Origin: Sclerotiophoma versabilis
Lineage: Eukaryota; Ascomycota; Dothideomycetes; Pleosporales; Didymellaceae
Direction of reading: 5' to 3'
Length of the DNA: 64,000 nt
NCBI GenBank assembly: GCA_012274445.1
Contig: JAAROD010000033.1
Span: forward strand, 806,001 to 870,000
The position numbers were made by a program, and so were the translations under genes. Positions 13,901-25,844 of the stretch are shown in pieces. The stretch's first letter is position 1. Every line of letters begins with the position of its first letter. The notes under the pieces were generated by a model. That model made no database searches and had not been told where the DNA came from. It was given only the letters and a program-made list of their open reading frames with translations.

Positions 13901-14490
13901 CGTACCCGTCAGTGTTCAGCAGGGCTGGCCTCGTCTGCTGCAAGGTGTTGTGCGACTGTTCCAGACCTTGCCAGCCGCTCTGAAGAACCGCGAGGAAGCC
14001 AAGAGGGAAGACAATTTCGACTTCGCAAACGAGTATGAAGATGACGAGGAAGACGAGGAGTGGGAACAGGAAGCCGACTGGAACAACGAGGCCGACGAGG
14101 AGGAGATCAAGGACGAGAGCGCTGCTTACCTTGAATTCCTGAACGAGGAGGCTCAAAAGTTTGGCGGCGTCGATGATGACGACGACGATGACGAACTGGA
14201 AGAGGAGAGCCTTCTTGAGACACCTCTCGACAAGGTCGAACCATACAGCATGTTCAAGCACGCACTGCTCCGTAAGTTAGACAGTCTTGTTAGCAACACT
14301 CAGTCGGAACTGACAGATAGCAGAGCTCCAACAAGAGCAGCCCGCGCTGTATGAGAACCTTACAAAGAACCTCAACCCCGAGGAGCAGCAAGTGGTAGAA
14401 GGTGCCGTCCACCAGGCCGACGTCATCGCTCAGGCTCAAGCTCAGGCAGCCGCCGCGGCCGCCAACGGCAACCCGATGCCCCCGCAGTAG
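10988..14490 (+). CDS. importin-beta of the Sxm1/Nmd5 (importin-7/8) type, 1044 aa
   Basis: This is a nuclear import receptor built of HEAT repeats, moving cargo through the pore under RanGTP control. Exons: 10988-11077, 11133-11211, 11267-11727, 11781-11965, 12014-13203, 13259-13390, 13441-14271 and 14324-14490. The N-terminus holds the importin-beta N-terminal domain: RQQAELDLKH, then AVVYLKN-like VVYLKNRVSKGW. The middle matches importin-7/8: FPAKWPNFLDI, INHWWKAKKWSYANLNRLY, and EVFEIIDSCTFAAKSISP rebuilt across an intron. An acidic stretch (about residues 895-960, DDEEDEEWEQEADW and DDDDDDDELEEE) precedes an Ala/Gln-rich C-terminus ending PMPPQ. Yeast Sxm1 and Nmd5 are close paralogues, so I do not assign one symbol. 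Confidence 0.92.
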
Positions 14491-15299
14491 GATGGCTGGG
14501 TCCTCTTTTCGGAGTTTCGGCAGAAGATCAAACCTCAAACGGTAAAACATAGATAGCTTCTCTTTCTGCAAAGGCATTGGATTCCCATTCCTGTTTTCTT
14601 CATTTAGCGAGCATTATGTGGCACACCCCCCTGGCGTTTTTGTGGATAAAGACGGTTCGGTGGATGCCTTGGCGGTTGGGTTGGTTCGGCGTATGTGTCT
14701 TGTCTAGGATGGAGGATATCCCTGTGGGAAAAGAGGAGGAAAGGAGGAGGGAGTATGAGGGAAAAGGAGGGAAAAGGAGGAAAAGAGAAGGAGCGAGACG
14801 GACAGGCAGAGGCCGTGGCAGGTACAAGCACACAAGCACTTGAGGACAGAAAGAGCGAAGAAAGGAAAAGTAAGCAGCTGGTGAGGCCAGTCAAAGTGCA
14901 CTTTTTATAGGTCTAGAAGGACATATCATTTGTGACTTGCATACCGCTCCCTCAATCCCTGCAATTGTCAGTTGGGAGACTAAGGCGTAAAGATGAAAGC
15001 GTGATAATAAGCGAACCCGACACCCCGGTGGGATGGTTGCAGACTGGACCTCCGATCATGACGCTTGCGCCCGCGCTCTTGCGCTTCATCCCGCAACGTG
15101 GACAAAGCCTAACTTCGAGTCTGCGCATTTTGGCAGCCCTCTTGACGCACCTAAATCATTCTTCTCTGACCTACAAATATTCACCGAACGGGTCCCGTGC
15201 ACTTCAACACACCGTGCCCTGGTGTTCCTCAGCATACGTCACCCTACAAACAAGTGCACAGCTCCGCAGTAGTGGTAGCGCGTCACTCAGAGCTCCATC
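14491..15299. other. intergenic with a long purine tract
   Basis: This is the 3' flank of the importin gene and the upstream region of SEC12. From about 14720 to 14815 the + strand is almost entirely A/G (runs of GGAGGAAAAG and GGAGGGAAAAGG). It gives spurious Arg/Lys/Glu-rich frames on + and Ser/Phe/Pro-rich frames on -. No gene is supported. Confidence 0.6.
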
Positions 15300-17284
15300 A
15301 TGTCGCGCCCTACAATCTCTAAAGCTAAAAGTACGTTGTCGCCGTCCGTAGAACTAAACAGATGCACAAACGCTGACCGCAACAGCTTCCTACCCGATCT
15401 TTGCCGCAAGCTTCGCAACTAGCAGACCAGGCGTCCTCGCAGTAGGAGGTGGAGGTGGCGGAGGACGACATGGCGTTAAGAATAAGATCACGCTCTTTGA
15501 CTTCACAACGCGAGCACCGACCGTCGAACCTATCGCTGAAATCGAAGCCTCCACAGACGACTCTGTAACATGTCTTGCGAACCTCGCAACGAAAGACGGC
15601 CTGATACTGTACGCTGGAATCAACAGTAGCGAAGAGGATCGCGCAAAGGACACCAACGAGCACTTCCGTGCATTTGAAGTTCAGCTACCCAAGGGGAAGA
15701 TTGCGACCGACGGTGCAGACGCCAGTATTTCGTATCTGAGCAAGACAAAACTCTTCGCATCGGTAAAGGATGTCAACGCAAAAAAGGAGGGGTATCAGCG
15801 ATTGATACGCCTGTCGCCGCCACACCGTACTGCAGCAAGTGCACCAACACGGCGTATCGGCGCAATTGCTTCCAGTCTTGCTGGCGACGAGAACGAGATT
15901 GTAGTTTTCAGCGCCACTTCAAACAGACCACAGGATCCACAAGACATACTACAGCGTATCAAGCTAGGCAAGGGCGAAGAGGCTAACGACCTCGATCTGT
16001 TTGACAAAGGGGACGGACAATTTGAGCTTGCTTACGTGCTCGACTATGACCTGGTTGTTCACAACATCAGTACAACGCAGACCAAGCCTAAGGACGCGCG
16101 CCGGAAGCTGTACTCCATCCCGATGCCTGATCTTGGACAAAAAGGTGGACGCTCTAAGTTGCGATGCGTACGATGGCTAACCCCGGAGCATCTTCTACTA
16201 CTGGTCAACAAGCCCAATAGGACCGGTGTCGAGCTATTACTTGTGCACATGTACGAGGAAGGTCCAGGCAGCGTTGTTTTGCGAAAAATCTTGCCAAAAC
16301 GCGTGAAGGCTGCAACGGACATGGACGTTGCACTTCTGGATCCCGACTCATCAGGAGAATACCAGATCGCCATTGCTATAGCGGCCCTTGACATCTCGCT
16401 ACATGTTTACTCGATAGATTACCACGGCCGCTCGAGAAACTCTCTCAGTTCTTTCCACCACTTCGCTACCTATGACAACGTACGTTTGAAATTTCGAATT
16501 CGATAAAACAGGCGCTAACACTCAGCAGGTACATGAGGTTCAGATGACAAAAGCAGTCTTCTCGCCTTTTCACAAGCCTGTCGCTCCTCCGGACCAGCCA
16601 GCAGACCGGAAGGCAGGACCACAGTATCTCCGCCTAGCCTCAACATCGCTTGGCAACACCATCTCCGTGGAGACATTTGAGCTGCAGCCATACAATGGAC
16701 GATATGTCCTTCAGACGGCGCGAACGAGGAACATGTACAGCGCCGCCACATACCTTGTTATAGCCATGGTGGTTGCCGCCATAGCATTGATGGTTCAGTC
16801 CTTCATCGATCCCCAGGGCGAGTTGACAAGGCATATTGTCCCACGCAGTCTCCAGAATGCAGGCTCTCAGTACAAGCCTATGGGTGAGCTTGCACGTGAA
16901 AAGCGCCATCAGGCAGCTCTCAACAATGCAGACACACCCACGATGAAGACGGTGCACCGTATTCAGGATCTTCTCCATCTACATATGCCGCATCACGCTT
17001 CTCCCAACCCGCCCGCTCAACAGAAAGCGCTAGTGATCCATGATGATGGCGAGGGGGGAGAGCTTAGTACAGAAGTGCACGAGAGTACAGGGGAGGTGGT
17101 TGAGAAGCACACCGAGGCGAAGCAGTGGGAGGAGCTGAGTGAAGAGGAGAGGCATTACTGGAGGAACAAGCTCAGCGAGGCAGGAATGTGGGCGGTTGGC
17201 GAGGGCGAGACGATATTGAAGAGCATCTTCTTTGGCAATGTTGCCGGAGCCATTGGTGCTGCCGCGCATGGTGTTATTGGGTGA
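15300..17284 (+). CDS. Sec12-type guanine exchange factor for Sar1, 626 aa
   Basis: Sec12 is an ER membrane protein that loads GTP on Sar1 and so starts COPII vesicle budding. Exons: 15300-15330, 15386-16479 and 16529-17284. The first exon is only 31 nt (MSRPTISKAK). The N-terminal cytosolic half forms the beta-propeller with the glycine-rich loop VLAVGGGGGGGRHGVKN typical of Sec12/PREB. A single hydrophobic segment (about residues 449-468, YLVIAMVVAAIALMVQSFI) is followed by a lumenal tail of about 158 residues, giving type II topology. The tail is amphipathic and ends AIGAAAHGVIG. The second intron ends CAGCAG, a tandem acceptor that could add one Gln. The next gene downstream on the same strand is TOR. 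Confidence 0.9.
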
Positions 17285-17783
17285 GCGGTGAGAGAAGTCG
17301 GTGACTGGATGCGTGTCGAGCATGTGGGGCATGTCTCTGGTAACTGGGCTGGGTGGGTGTTGCTTGTTCCTAGACGTGCATATGATATCCTAGACTTTCA
17401 TGTATGTTGCAGTTGCTATCATGTCCATGAGAAAAGCTATCATACCGTAATAAGCGGCGACGATGGATGCCCCGTTTGGTGTCCAAGACGTAACCTATGG
17501 TGTGGGTTTCGGTATAGAAAGACCGTCCAATCAGACGTCGCGAGTAGTGCTATGGAGTTGCGCGTTCCCCGTTCCCAGTTCCTAGTAGGGCGCCCGGTGA
17601 GCAGGTCGACAGCGGGATCCACTTATATCACTTGGCATGCACCGCAGCTGCAGGCGCTGGTAGCTTTACAGTGCAGCACGGCTCTGCACACATCACACCC
17701 AACACCACTGCCTCTCCTCCTTCTTATGGAAGGCCCTCCGCTGCCCTCCTCTTCTGCCGCCCGCTCCAGGTGAAGCAGACACA
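17285..17783. promoter_or_regulatory. SEC12 3' flank and TOR upstream region
   Basis: The 499 bp between the SEC12 stop and the TOR start contain no supported gene. By position they hold the SEC12 polyadenylation region and the TOR promoter and leader. The 30 bases before the TOR ATG are pyrimidine/AC-rich, as in many fungal leaders. Confidence 0.4.
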
Positions 17784-20700
17784 ATGGCGCAGCAGAGCGC
17801 CCTGTCTTCGGCGCTGGACCGCATCGTCCAAGAGCTCCGGTCCAGGTGAGGAAGCTGGCTGCACGCGACAATGGGCCTGCAGCGCTGACGTTGCGGCAGA
17901 CACGATGAAACCAGGCAAAAGGGCGCGCACAACCTGCGCCAGACGGTCGAGGCGGCGCATCGAGGTGAGCTCCAGCAGCCCGCACCGCAACACACGACGG
18001 CCCCCGCCTCCGCACCCGCCCACTGACACTGCCCAGAGCTGGCCCCCGCCGTCTTCACCAACTTCTACGGCGAGGTCTACGGCAAGATCTCGAGCCTCAT
18101 CGTCGGCGGCAGCGACTCCAACGAACGCATCGGCGGCATCCACGCCCTCAACGCCCTGATCGACTTCCGCGGCGACGATGCCGGCACCAAGACGACGCGC
18201 TTTGCCTCGTACCTGCGCGCCGTCATGCGCGGCCAGGACACGACCTCCATGGTCGTCGCAGCAAAGGCCCTCGGCCGCCTCGCGAAGCCCGGCGGCACCC
18301 TCACCGCCGAGCTGGTCGAGGCCGAGGTCAAGGGCGCCCTGGAATGGCTGCAGCTCGAGCGTCTGGAGAACCGCCGCTTCGCTGCCGTGCTGATTCTGCG
18401 CGAGCTGGCCAAGAACTCGCCCACGCTCATGTACCAGTGGATTGCCCAGATCTTCGAGGTCATCTGGGTCGCCCTCCGAGATCCCAAGGTGCTCATACGC
18501 GAGTCCGCCGCCGAGGCCATTAGTGCCTGCTTCGAGATCATATCCCCGCGAGACTCGGCCATGCGCCAGCTGTGGTTTGGCAAAGTCTACGATGAGATCT
18601 TCCGCGGTTTCACCATTGGTACCAATGAAGCCATACACGGCTCCTTGCTCACCATGAAGGAGCTGCTGGATAAGAGCGCATACTTTATGAACGAATCGCG
18701 CTTCAAAGAGACGGCGGAAACGGTGCTCAAGTACCGCGAGCACAGGGATACCCTCGTGCGTAGGGAGGTCGTGCTGATCATCCCGCGACTCGCCAGTTAT
18801 TCGCCTACCGAGTTCGCTGCCAAATACCTCCACCAATGCATGCTGCATCTGCAAGGTCTGATACGGAAGGATCGCGACCGCGACAAGGCCTTTGTTGCAA
18901 TCGGCCAGGTTGCGAATGCTGTCGGCGTTGCCATCTCTCCGTACCTTGAGGGTATTTTAGGCTTCATCCAGGAAGGACTGACCGCCAAAGCGCGAAACAA
19001 GGGTGTCGTCAACGAGGCTCCGATATTCCAATGTCTCAGTATGATCGCTGCAGCTGTTGGACAAGCTCTTACGAAAAGCGTTGAACGATTGTTGGATCCT
19101 ATTTTTTCCTGTGGCCTGAGCGATTCGCTCTTCCAAGCCCTCGTCGACATGGCGCATTACGTACCGCCATCACGACCTATGATCCAGGAGAAACTTTTGG
19201 ACCTGCTTAGTCAGATCCTGGCGCAACGACATTTTCTCCCCCTCGGCAGCCCTTACCAAGTGTCACAGCCACCGCAAATTTGGACGCGTGAACGACAAGA
19301 CCCCGCCATCATTCCTGCCCGAGAAGCTGAGATTGCTCTTGCGCTCCACACACTTGGCAGCTTCGACTTCACCGGTCATGTTCTAAACGAGTTCGTGCGT
19401 GATGTTGCCATTCGTTACGTTGAAGCAGACAACCCAGAGATTCGCAAACGCGCTGCCCTGACATGTTGTCAGTTGTTCGTTAAAGATCCCATAGTACATC
19501 AGACTAGCACTCACGCTACCAAAGTGGTCGGCGACATCATCGAAAAGCTCTTGACAGTTGGCGTGGGCGACGTCGATTGGGAGATCCGCTGGGAGGTTCT
19601 GCTAGCGCTTGATGCTCGCTTTGATCGTCATCTCGGAAAGGCAGACAACGTGCGAACGCTGTTCCTGGCCCTCAATGACGAGATTTTTGTCATCCGACAG
19701 GCTGCAATGTCCATCATAGGACGTCTGACAGCGGTCAACCCGGCCTATGTGTTCCCGTCACTACGCAAAGTCTTACTGCAACTGCTGACCGAAGTCAACT
19801 ATGCTAACAGTCCTCGGAGCAAGGAAGAGAGTGCAAAGCTCATTAGCAGTCTAGTTGGCGCAGCTGACAGTCTCATCAAACCACTCGTTGACCCAATCGT
19901 CACCGTACTTTTGCCCAAGGCGAAGGATCCAAATCCAGAGGTTGCGTCGACTACACTCAAGGCGATTGGCGATCTCGCCTCAGTCGGCGGTGAAGGCATG
20001 ATCAAGTACATTCCTGAACTGATGCCGGTTATTCTAGACTTCATGCAGGATATGAGCTCAGATTCGAAACGCTATTCTGCGCTTAAAGCCCTGGGGCAAC
20101 TCGCTACCAACGCTGGCTATGTCATCCAGCCGTACAGAGATTATCCGGAGCTTATGAATATCTTGATGAGTATTGTCAAGACCGAGCCTGAGGGCGAGCT
20201 GAGACGGGAAACCGTCAGGCTCATGGGTACACTCGGTGCCTTGGATCCAGACGAGTACCAGAAGATCATGGAGCAATCTCCGGACCAACAACTCATCATG
20301 GAAGCGCAGTCCGTCACTGATGTTTCACTCATCATGCAAGGCATCACCCCTTCGAACGAGGAGTATTATCCTACCATTGTCATCAGCACGCTCATGGGGT
20401 TGTTGAAGGATCCGTCGCTAATGCAGTTCCACTCTGCGATTGTCGATGCTGTTATGAACATCTACGCAACTATGGGGCTGAAGTGTGTGCCATTCCTCAA
20501 TCAGGTGGTACCTGGCTTCCTCCAGGTCATTCGCTCTACGCCTGCTGGACGATCGGAAGGCTACTTCAATCAGCTCAGTCAGTTGGTGCGTATTGTGCGC
20601 CAACATATCCGTCCCTACCTACCATCGATCTTGACATGCGTTAAAGAATATTGGGGTAACAATCCCCAATTGCAAGCTACAATATTGTCACTCATTGAAG

Positions 20701-23700
20701 CCATTGCACGTTCGCTCGAAGGCGAATTCAAGGTCTATCTGGCAGATGTCCTACCTCTTATGCTAAGTGTCCTCGATTCGGATACGACTGGCAAGAGGCT
20801 GCCATCGGAGAGGGTGCTACATGCGTTCTTGATCTTTGGCTCAAGCGCTGAGGAATACATGCATCTGATCATTCCCATCATGGTCAAGATGTTCGATAAA
20901 CCAGGCCAACCACAGCACATACGAAGATTGGCGATAGAGACGCTAGGGCGCTTGTCGAAACAGGTCAATGTTTCTGAGTTTGCTGCACGCATTATTCACC
21001 CTCTCTGCCGAGTACTTTCAGGCAGCGACCCGGCTCTCAAGCAGACCGCTCTTGAAACCCTTTGTGCGTTGATCTTCCAGCTGGGACCCGATTACATCCA
21101 CTTCGTACCGACAGTGAATAAGGTTCTGATAGCGAACAAGGTGCCTCACGAAAACTATGGCCGTATCGTATCCAAGCTACAGAAGGGTGAGCCCCTGCCA
21201 CAAGATCTGAGCCCAGATGAGCGATATGGGGAAGACGATGAGGACCTCAATCCCGCAGAGATTCTTACAAAGAAGCTAGCAGTCAACCAACAACATCTCA
21301 AGGCGGCTTGGGAAGCTTCATCAAAGACCACAAAGGAGGATTGGGTCGAGTGGATGCGTAGATTTAGTGTCGAGCTTCTTAGAGAGTCTCCACAGCAAGC
21401 CTTGCGTGCCTGCACGCCGCTCGGCAGCATCTACAACCCCATCGCCAGAAGTTTGTTTAACTCGGCATTCGTCTCGTGCTGGACTGAACTATATGATCAG
21501 TACCAGGAAGAGCTCGTACGGTCGATTGAGGCTGCACTAACATCTCCAAATATTCCACCCGAAATTCTGCAGATCTTGCTCAACCTTGCTGAATTCATGG
21601 AACATGACGACAAGGCACTGCCCATCGATGTCAGGATACTGGGGATGTACGCCGGCAAGTGTCACGCATTCGCCAAGGCACTGCACTACAAGGAATTGGA
21701 GTTCAACGCGGAACAAAACTCAAGCGCGGTAGAAGCCCTCATCAGTATCAACAATCAGCTGCAGCAAACAGACGCCGCTTTTGGAATCCTGCGAAAAGCT
21801 CAGGGGTACACAGACGTCGAGCTCAAAGAGACATGGTTCGAAAAGCTGCAGCGGTGGGATGAAGCGCTACACTCTTACCAACGCAGAGAGCTCGAAGAGC
21901 CAGACTCTTTCGAAATCACCATGGGTAAGATGCGGTGTCTGCACGCCCTTGGCGAATGGGATCTGCTCTCGAGCTTGTCCAAGGAGAAGTGGGCCAATGC
22001 GAGCCAGGAGTACCGCAAGGCGATCGCACCACTCGCTGCAACGGCTGCATGGGGTCTGGGCAAGTTCGCTGATATGGACTCATATCTGAGTGTCATGAAG
22101 GAACAATCGCCTGATCGAGCATTTTTTGCCTCGATTCTCAACATCCATAATAACAGATTCGAGATTGCCATTGAGGAGATCGCCAAGGCTCGGAAGGGTC
22201 TCGATACAGAGCTCAGTTCGCTGCTGGGCGAGTCGTACCAGCGTGCCTACCTGCCTATGATCCGCGTGCAGATGCTGGCTGAGCTTGAAGAAATCATGCT
22301 GTACAAGCAGCTAGGCATCAAAGAGAATCGCGAGAAGCAGGCGTCTATGCGGAAAACCTGGATGAAGCGCCTTAAGGGACTGCAACCCAACCCTGAAGTT
22401 TGGCAACGCATGATGAAGGTGCGGCAACTCGTCATCTCACCTGAAGAGGGCACCGACATGTGGATCAAATACACCAACCTTTGTCGAAAGAACAACAGGA
22501 TGAACCTTGCGAACAAAGCGCTTCAGAAATTGCTGAATATCGAAGGCTCAGGCGACCACAGGGTCGTTGAATATGTGCGTGAGAATGCACACAAAATCTC
22601 ACACCCCGTGGCGTACGCAACGTACAAGTACATGTGGGCGGATCAGCACACTCAACAAGAGGCACTCGACTCTATGAAGGACTTCACAGCCCGACTGTCA
22701 GACGATCTCGCCATGCGCGCCAGGGCGGCCGCGCATCCAATGATGGGACAGAACGGTATGAATGGAGTGAATGGCATGACCAATGGTCACCCGCAACTTT
22801 TCAACAATGTGAATCCTTTCGCTGCATCAAACGGTGTCAACGGCATGGCAGGCTCTAGCACGCTCAATGGGTCTGCTATGGGCGTCTCACCAGCTGAACT
22901 AGCCGAGTGCCACCGTCTTCTTGCGAAGTGTTACTTGAAGCAGGGCGACTGGCAACAAGAGCTTCAGGGTGGAGAGTGGGAGCATGAGTATGTTCATGAA
23001 ATTCTGTCCGCCTACGCCGCTGCCACGAGATACAATCAGAACTGGTACAAGGCATGGCACGCTTGGGCGCTTGCCAACTTCGAAGTTATCAACTCAATCA
23101 CTTCGAAGGCCGACCGGGAGTCTACAGATGTGCCCTCTAACATGGTGCACGATCACGTCGTCCCAGCTATTCATGGTTTCTTCAAGTCCATTGCCTTGTC
23201 CTTGACCAGCTCGCTGCAGGACACGCTCCGCCTGCTTACGCTCTGGTTCTCTCACGGTGGTCTACCAGAAGTCAACCGCACTATCACCGAAGGAACAAAA
23301 TCGGTGCCAATCGATACTTGGCTGGAGGTCATTCCTCAGCTGCTTGCTCGAATCAACCAGCCAAACCCTACAGTACGACAGTCGATTCACCAGCTGTTGA
23401 TCGAAGTCGGCAAAGCGCATCCGCAGGCCCTCGTCTTCCCACTGACTGTTAGTATGAAGTCGGACGTTTCCAGACGCCAGCGATCCGCAAAAGAACTCAT
23501 GGAAGCAATGCGCGAACACTCCCCTCGTCTTGTTGAACAGGCCGATCTTGTCAGCCACGAACTCATCCGCATTGCGGTGCTCTGGCACGAACAGTGGCAC
23601 GAAGGCCTCGAGGAAGCGAGTAGGCTGTACTTTGGCGATCATAACATAGACGGTATGTTCGCAACGCTGGCGCCATTGCACGCTATGCTCGACAAGGGTC

Positions 23701-25188
23701 CAGAAACGTTGCGCGAAATAAGCTTCATCCAGTCCTTTGGCCGAGAACTTCAAGAGGCTCGAGACTGGTGCAATACGTTCAGGACCTCTGGAGAAATAGG
23801 CGATCTTAATCAGGCATGGGATCTCTATTACCAGGTTTTCCGCAAGATCGCACGGCAACTGCCATCGCTCATGACGCTTGAGCTGCAGTATGTCTCACCC
23901 AAGCTTAAGGAGGCCCACGATCTCGAGCTCGCTGTCCCGGGAACATACCAGGTTGGCAAGCCAGTCATCCGCATCATGTCTTTCGATCCACTTGCCTCTG
24001 TCATTCAGTCTAAGCAGCGTCCTCGCAAACTGGAAATGCAGGGAAGCGATGGCAAGCCTCATACCCATATTCTCAAAGGTCACGAGGATATCCGTCAAGA
24101 CGAGCGTGTCATGCAGCTGTTCGGCCTCTGCAATACGCTTCTTGCTAACGATGTCGAGTCACGAAAGCGGCACCTCAACATCCAGCGCTATGCAGCCGTA
24201 CCCCTTAGCACGCAGTCCGGTCTTCTGGGTTTCGTGCCGAACAGCGACACCCTGCATGTCCTTATTAGGGAATACCGCGACAGTAGGAAGATCCTGCTCA
24301 ACATCGAACATCGCATTATGCTGCAGATGGCGCCGGATTACGACTGTCTGACTCTGATGCAGAAGGTCGAGGTCTTCGGATACGCACTCGACAACACCAC
24401 CGGCCAAGACTTGTATCGTGTGCTCTGGCTCAAGAGTAAGAGCTCTGAAGCCTGGCTTGATCGTCGCACAAATTACACGCGCTCGCTCGCCGTCATGTCG
24501 ATGGTCGGCTACATTCTTGGTCTCGGTGATCGTCATCCTTCCAACTTGATGCTCGATAGAGTCACGGGTAAGATCGTGCATATCGACTTTGGCGACTGTT
24601 TTGAAGTGGCTATGCATCGTGAGAAATACCCCGAACGCGTACCATTCCGTCTCACGCGCATGTTGACCTACGCCATGGAGGTCAGCAATATCGAAGGCAG
24701 CTACAGGACAACATGCGAGCATGTCATGCGGGTATTGAGAGATAACAAGGAGTCCGTCATGGCGGTGCTCGAAGCTGTAAGTCACACTCCATATCCGCAC
24801 TCGGTTTCATTAAAGTACTAACATTTACCAGTTCATACACGACCCCCTCCTAACCTGGCGTCTCGGCAACCGCGGTGACTCCCCACCCGAACCCAACTAC
24901 CCGTCGGAGCGCCGCCAGTCCATCATGGGCGACATCACCGACATGGGCTCGTTGGTGCGCAACAGGCACCGGTCCAGCATCGCGCCGCCCAACGAGGCAG
25001 AAGCTAAGGAAGTGCAGAACGCGAGAGCGCTGCAGGTCTTGGCGCGCGTCAAAGAGAAGCTCACGGGCAAAGACTTCAGGCCTGGTGAGGAGCTGAATTA
25101 TCAGATGCAGGTGGATCGCTTGATCAAGGAGGCGACGAATCTGGAGAACTTGTGTCAGCATTATATCGGTTGGTGCAGTTTCTGGTAA
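17784..25188 (+). CDS. TOR phosphatidylinositol-kinase-related protein kinase, complete, 2407 aa
   Basis: TOR is the Ser/Thr kinase core of TORC1/TORC2, the nutrient-responsive controller of growth. Exons: 17784-17845, 17900-17964, 18037-24776 and 24832-25188. The order seen is N-terminal HEAT repeats (about 1-1250), FAT region, FRB (about 1886-1985, WHEQWHEG to DLNQAWDLYYQVFRKI), kinase (from about 2020, IRIMSFDPLASV; GHEDIRQDERVMQLF; catalytic GLGDRHPSN near 2205; HIDFGDCFE near 2225) and a FATC end HYIGWCSFW. A Gly/Asn/Met-rich linker (about 1610-1665) interrupts the FAT region. Length and motif order fit an intact TOR. FRB residues known to contact FKBP12-rapamycin (Ser in REISF, Trp and Phe in the QAWDLYYQVF block) are present, so rapamycin sensitivity is expected (inference). 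Only one TOR is visible here. Confidence 0.97.
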
Positions 25189-25844
25189 GCAACCGAACCC
25201 GGCGTCTTACGGACATACGAGTGTGGAAGTACATGGCGAGAGACATGGCGTATGAGGGACTTGGTAGGAGCATTGGGGGGCTTTGTGTATACCACCACGT
25301 TAGGGCAAGCATTTGTGGGTGTTCTGGTGGTTTTGGGTTGGGACGCTGTATTGTGTGTCAGGTATTGCAAGTTTCAATTCGGCTTGTATTAGTTCACAAC
25401 AGCGATAAGTATTTGTTACTACACCCACCGATATTGGAATTGTATGTTGTGCGTTTGGACGAACAGCTTCGGATATATCGCGGCAAGCTCGGATCATTAG
25501 CCGAATAGTGGATGCGCTATCTCTGCGTTCGACAGCGCCATTTGCTACACATGGCTTTACGATGCTCAATCATCTTTCCGCATTTGAGACAGATGGTGGG
25601 GCACATATGTGCTGTCGCAAGGCAAGTCCATAAGACTGCGCTTGATCATGTACGCCCGCAACCTCAACTATACAACCAAAGCTCGGCGCTTTTGGAGAAT
25701 GATACGTCATTACCGAGCGTCCTCGACTTGATCCGCTAGCTTCCGCTCGCCGAAGACTCTCCTAGCCTAAAGTCAACATTCCCGACCTGATTCGTCTTCA
25801 CCTAATGCCTCCGCAGCTCGCTACCAATCGTGGACATTCTTACG
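25189..25844. promoter_or_regulatory. TOR 3' flank and carrier-gene upstream region
   Basis: This is 656 bp without a supported gene. It lies between the TOR stop and the start of the Mae1-like carrier, and by position includes the TOR 3' end and the carrier promoter. Confidence 0.4.

Noticed and set aside
17724..18854. 376-codon open frame antisense to the start of TOR
   Set aside because: It is the mirror of a well-supported TOR exon in GC-rich sequence; its Glu/Gly/Asp/Leu-rich content is a codon-usage shadow and no family is recognised.
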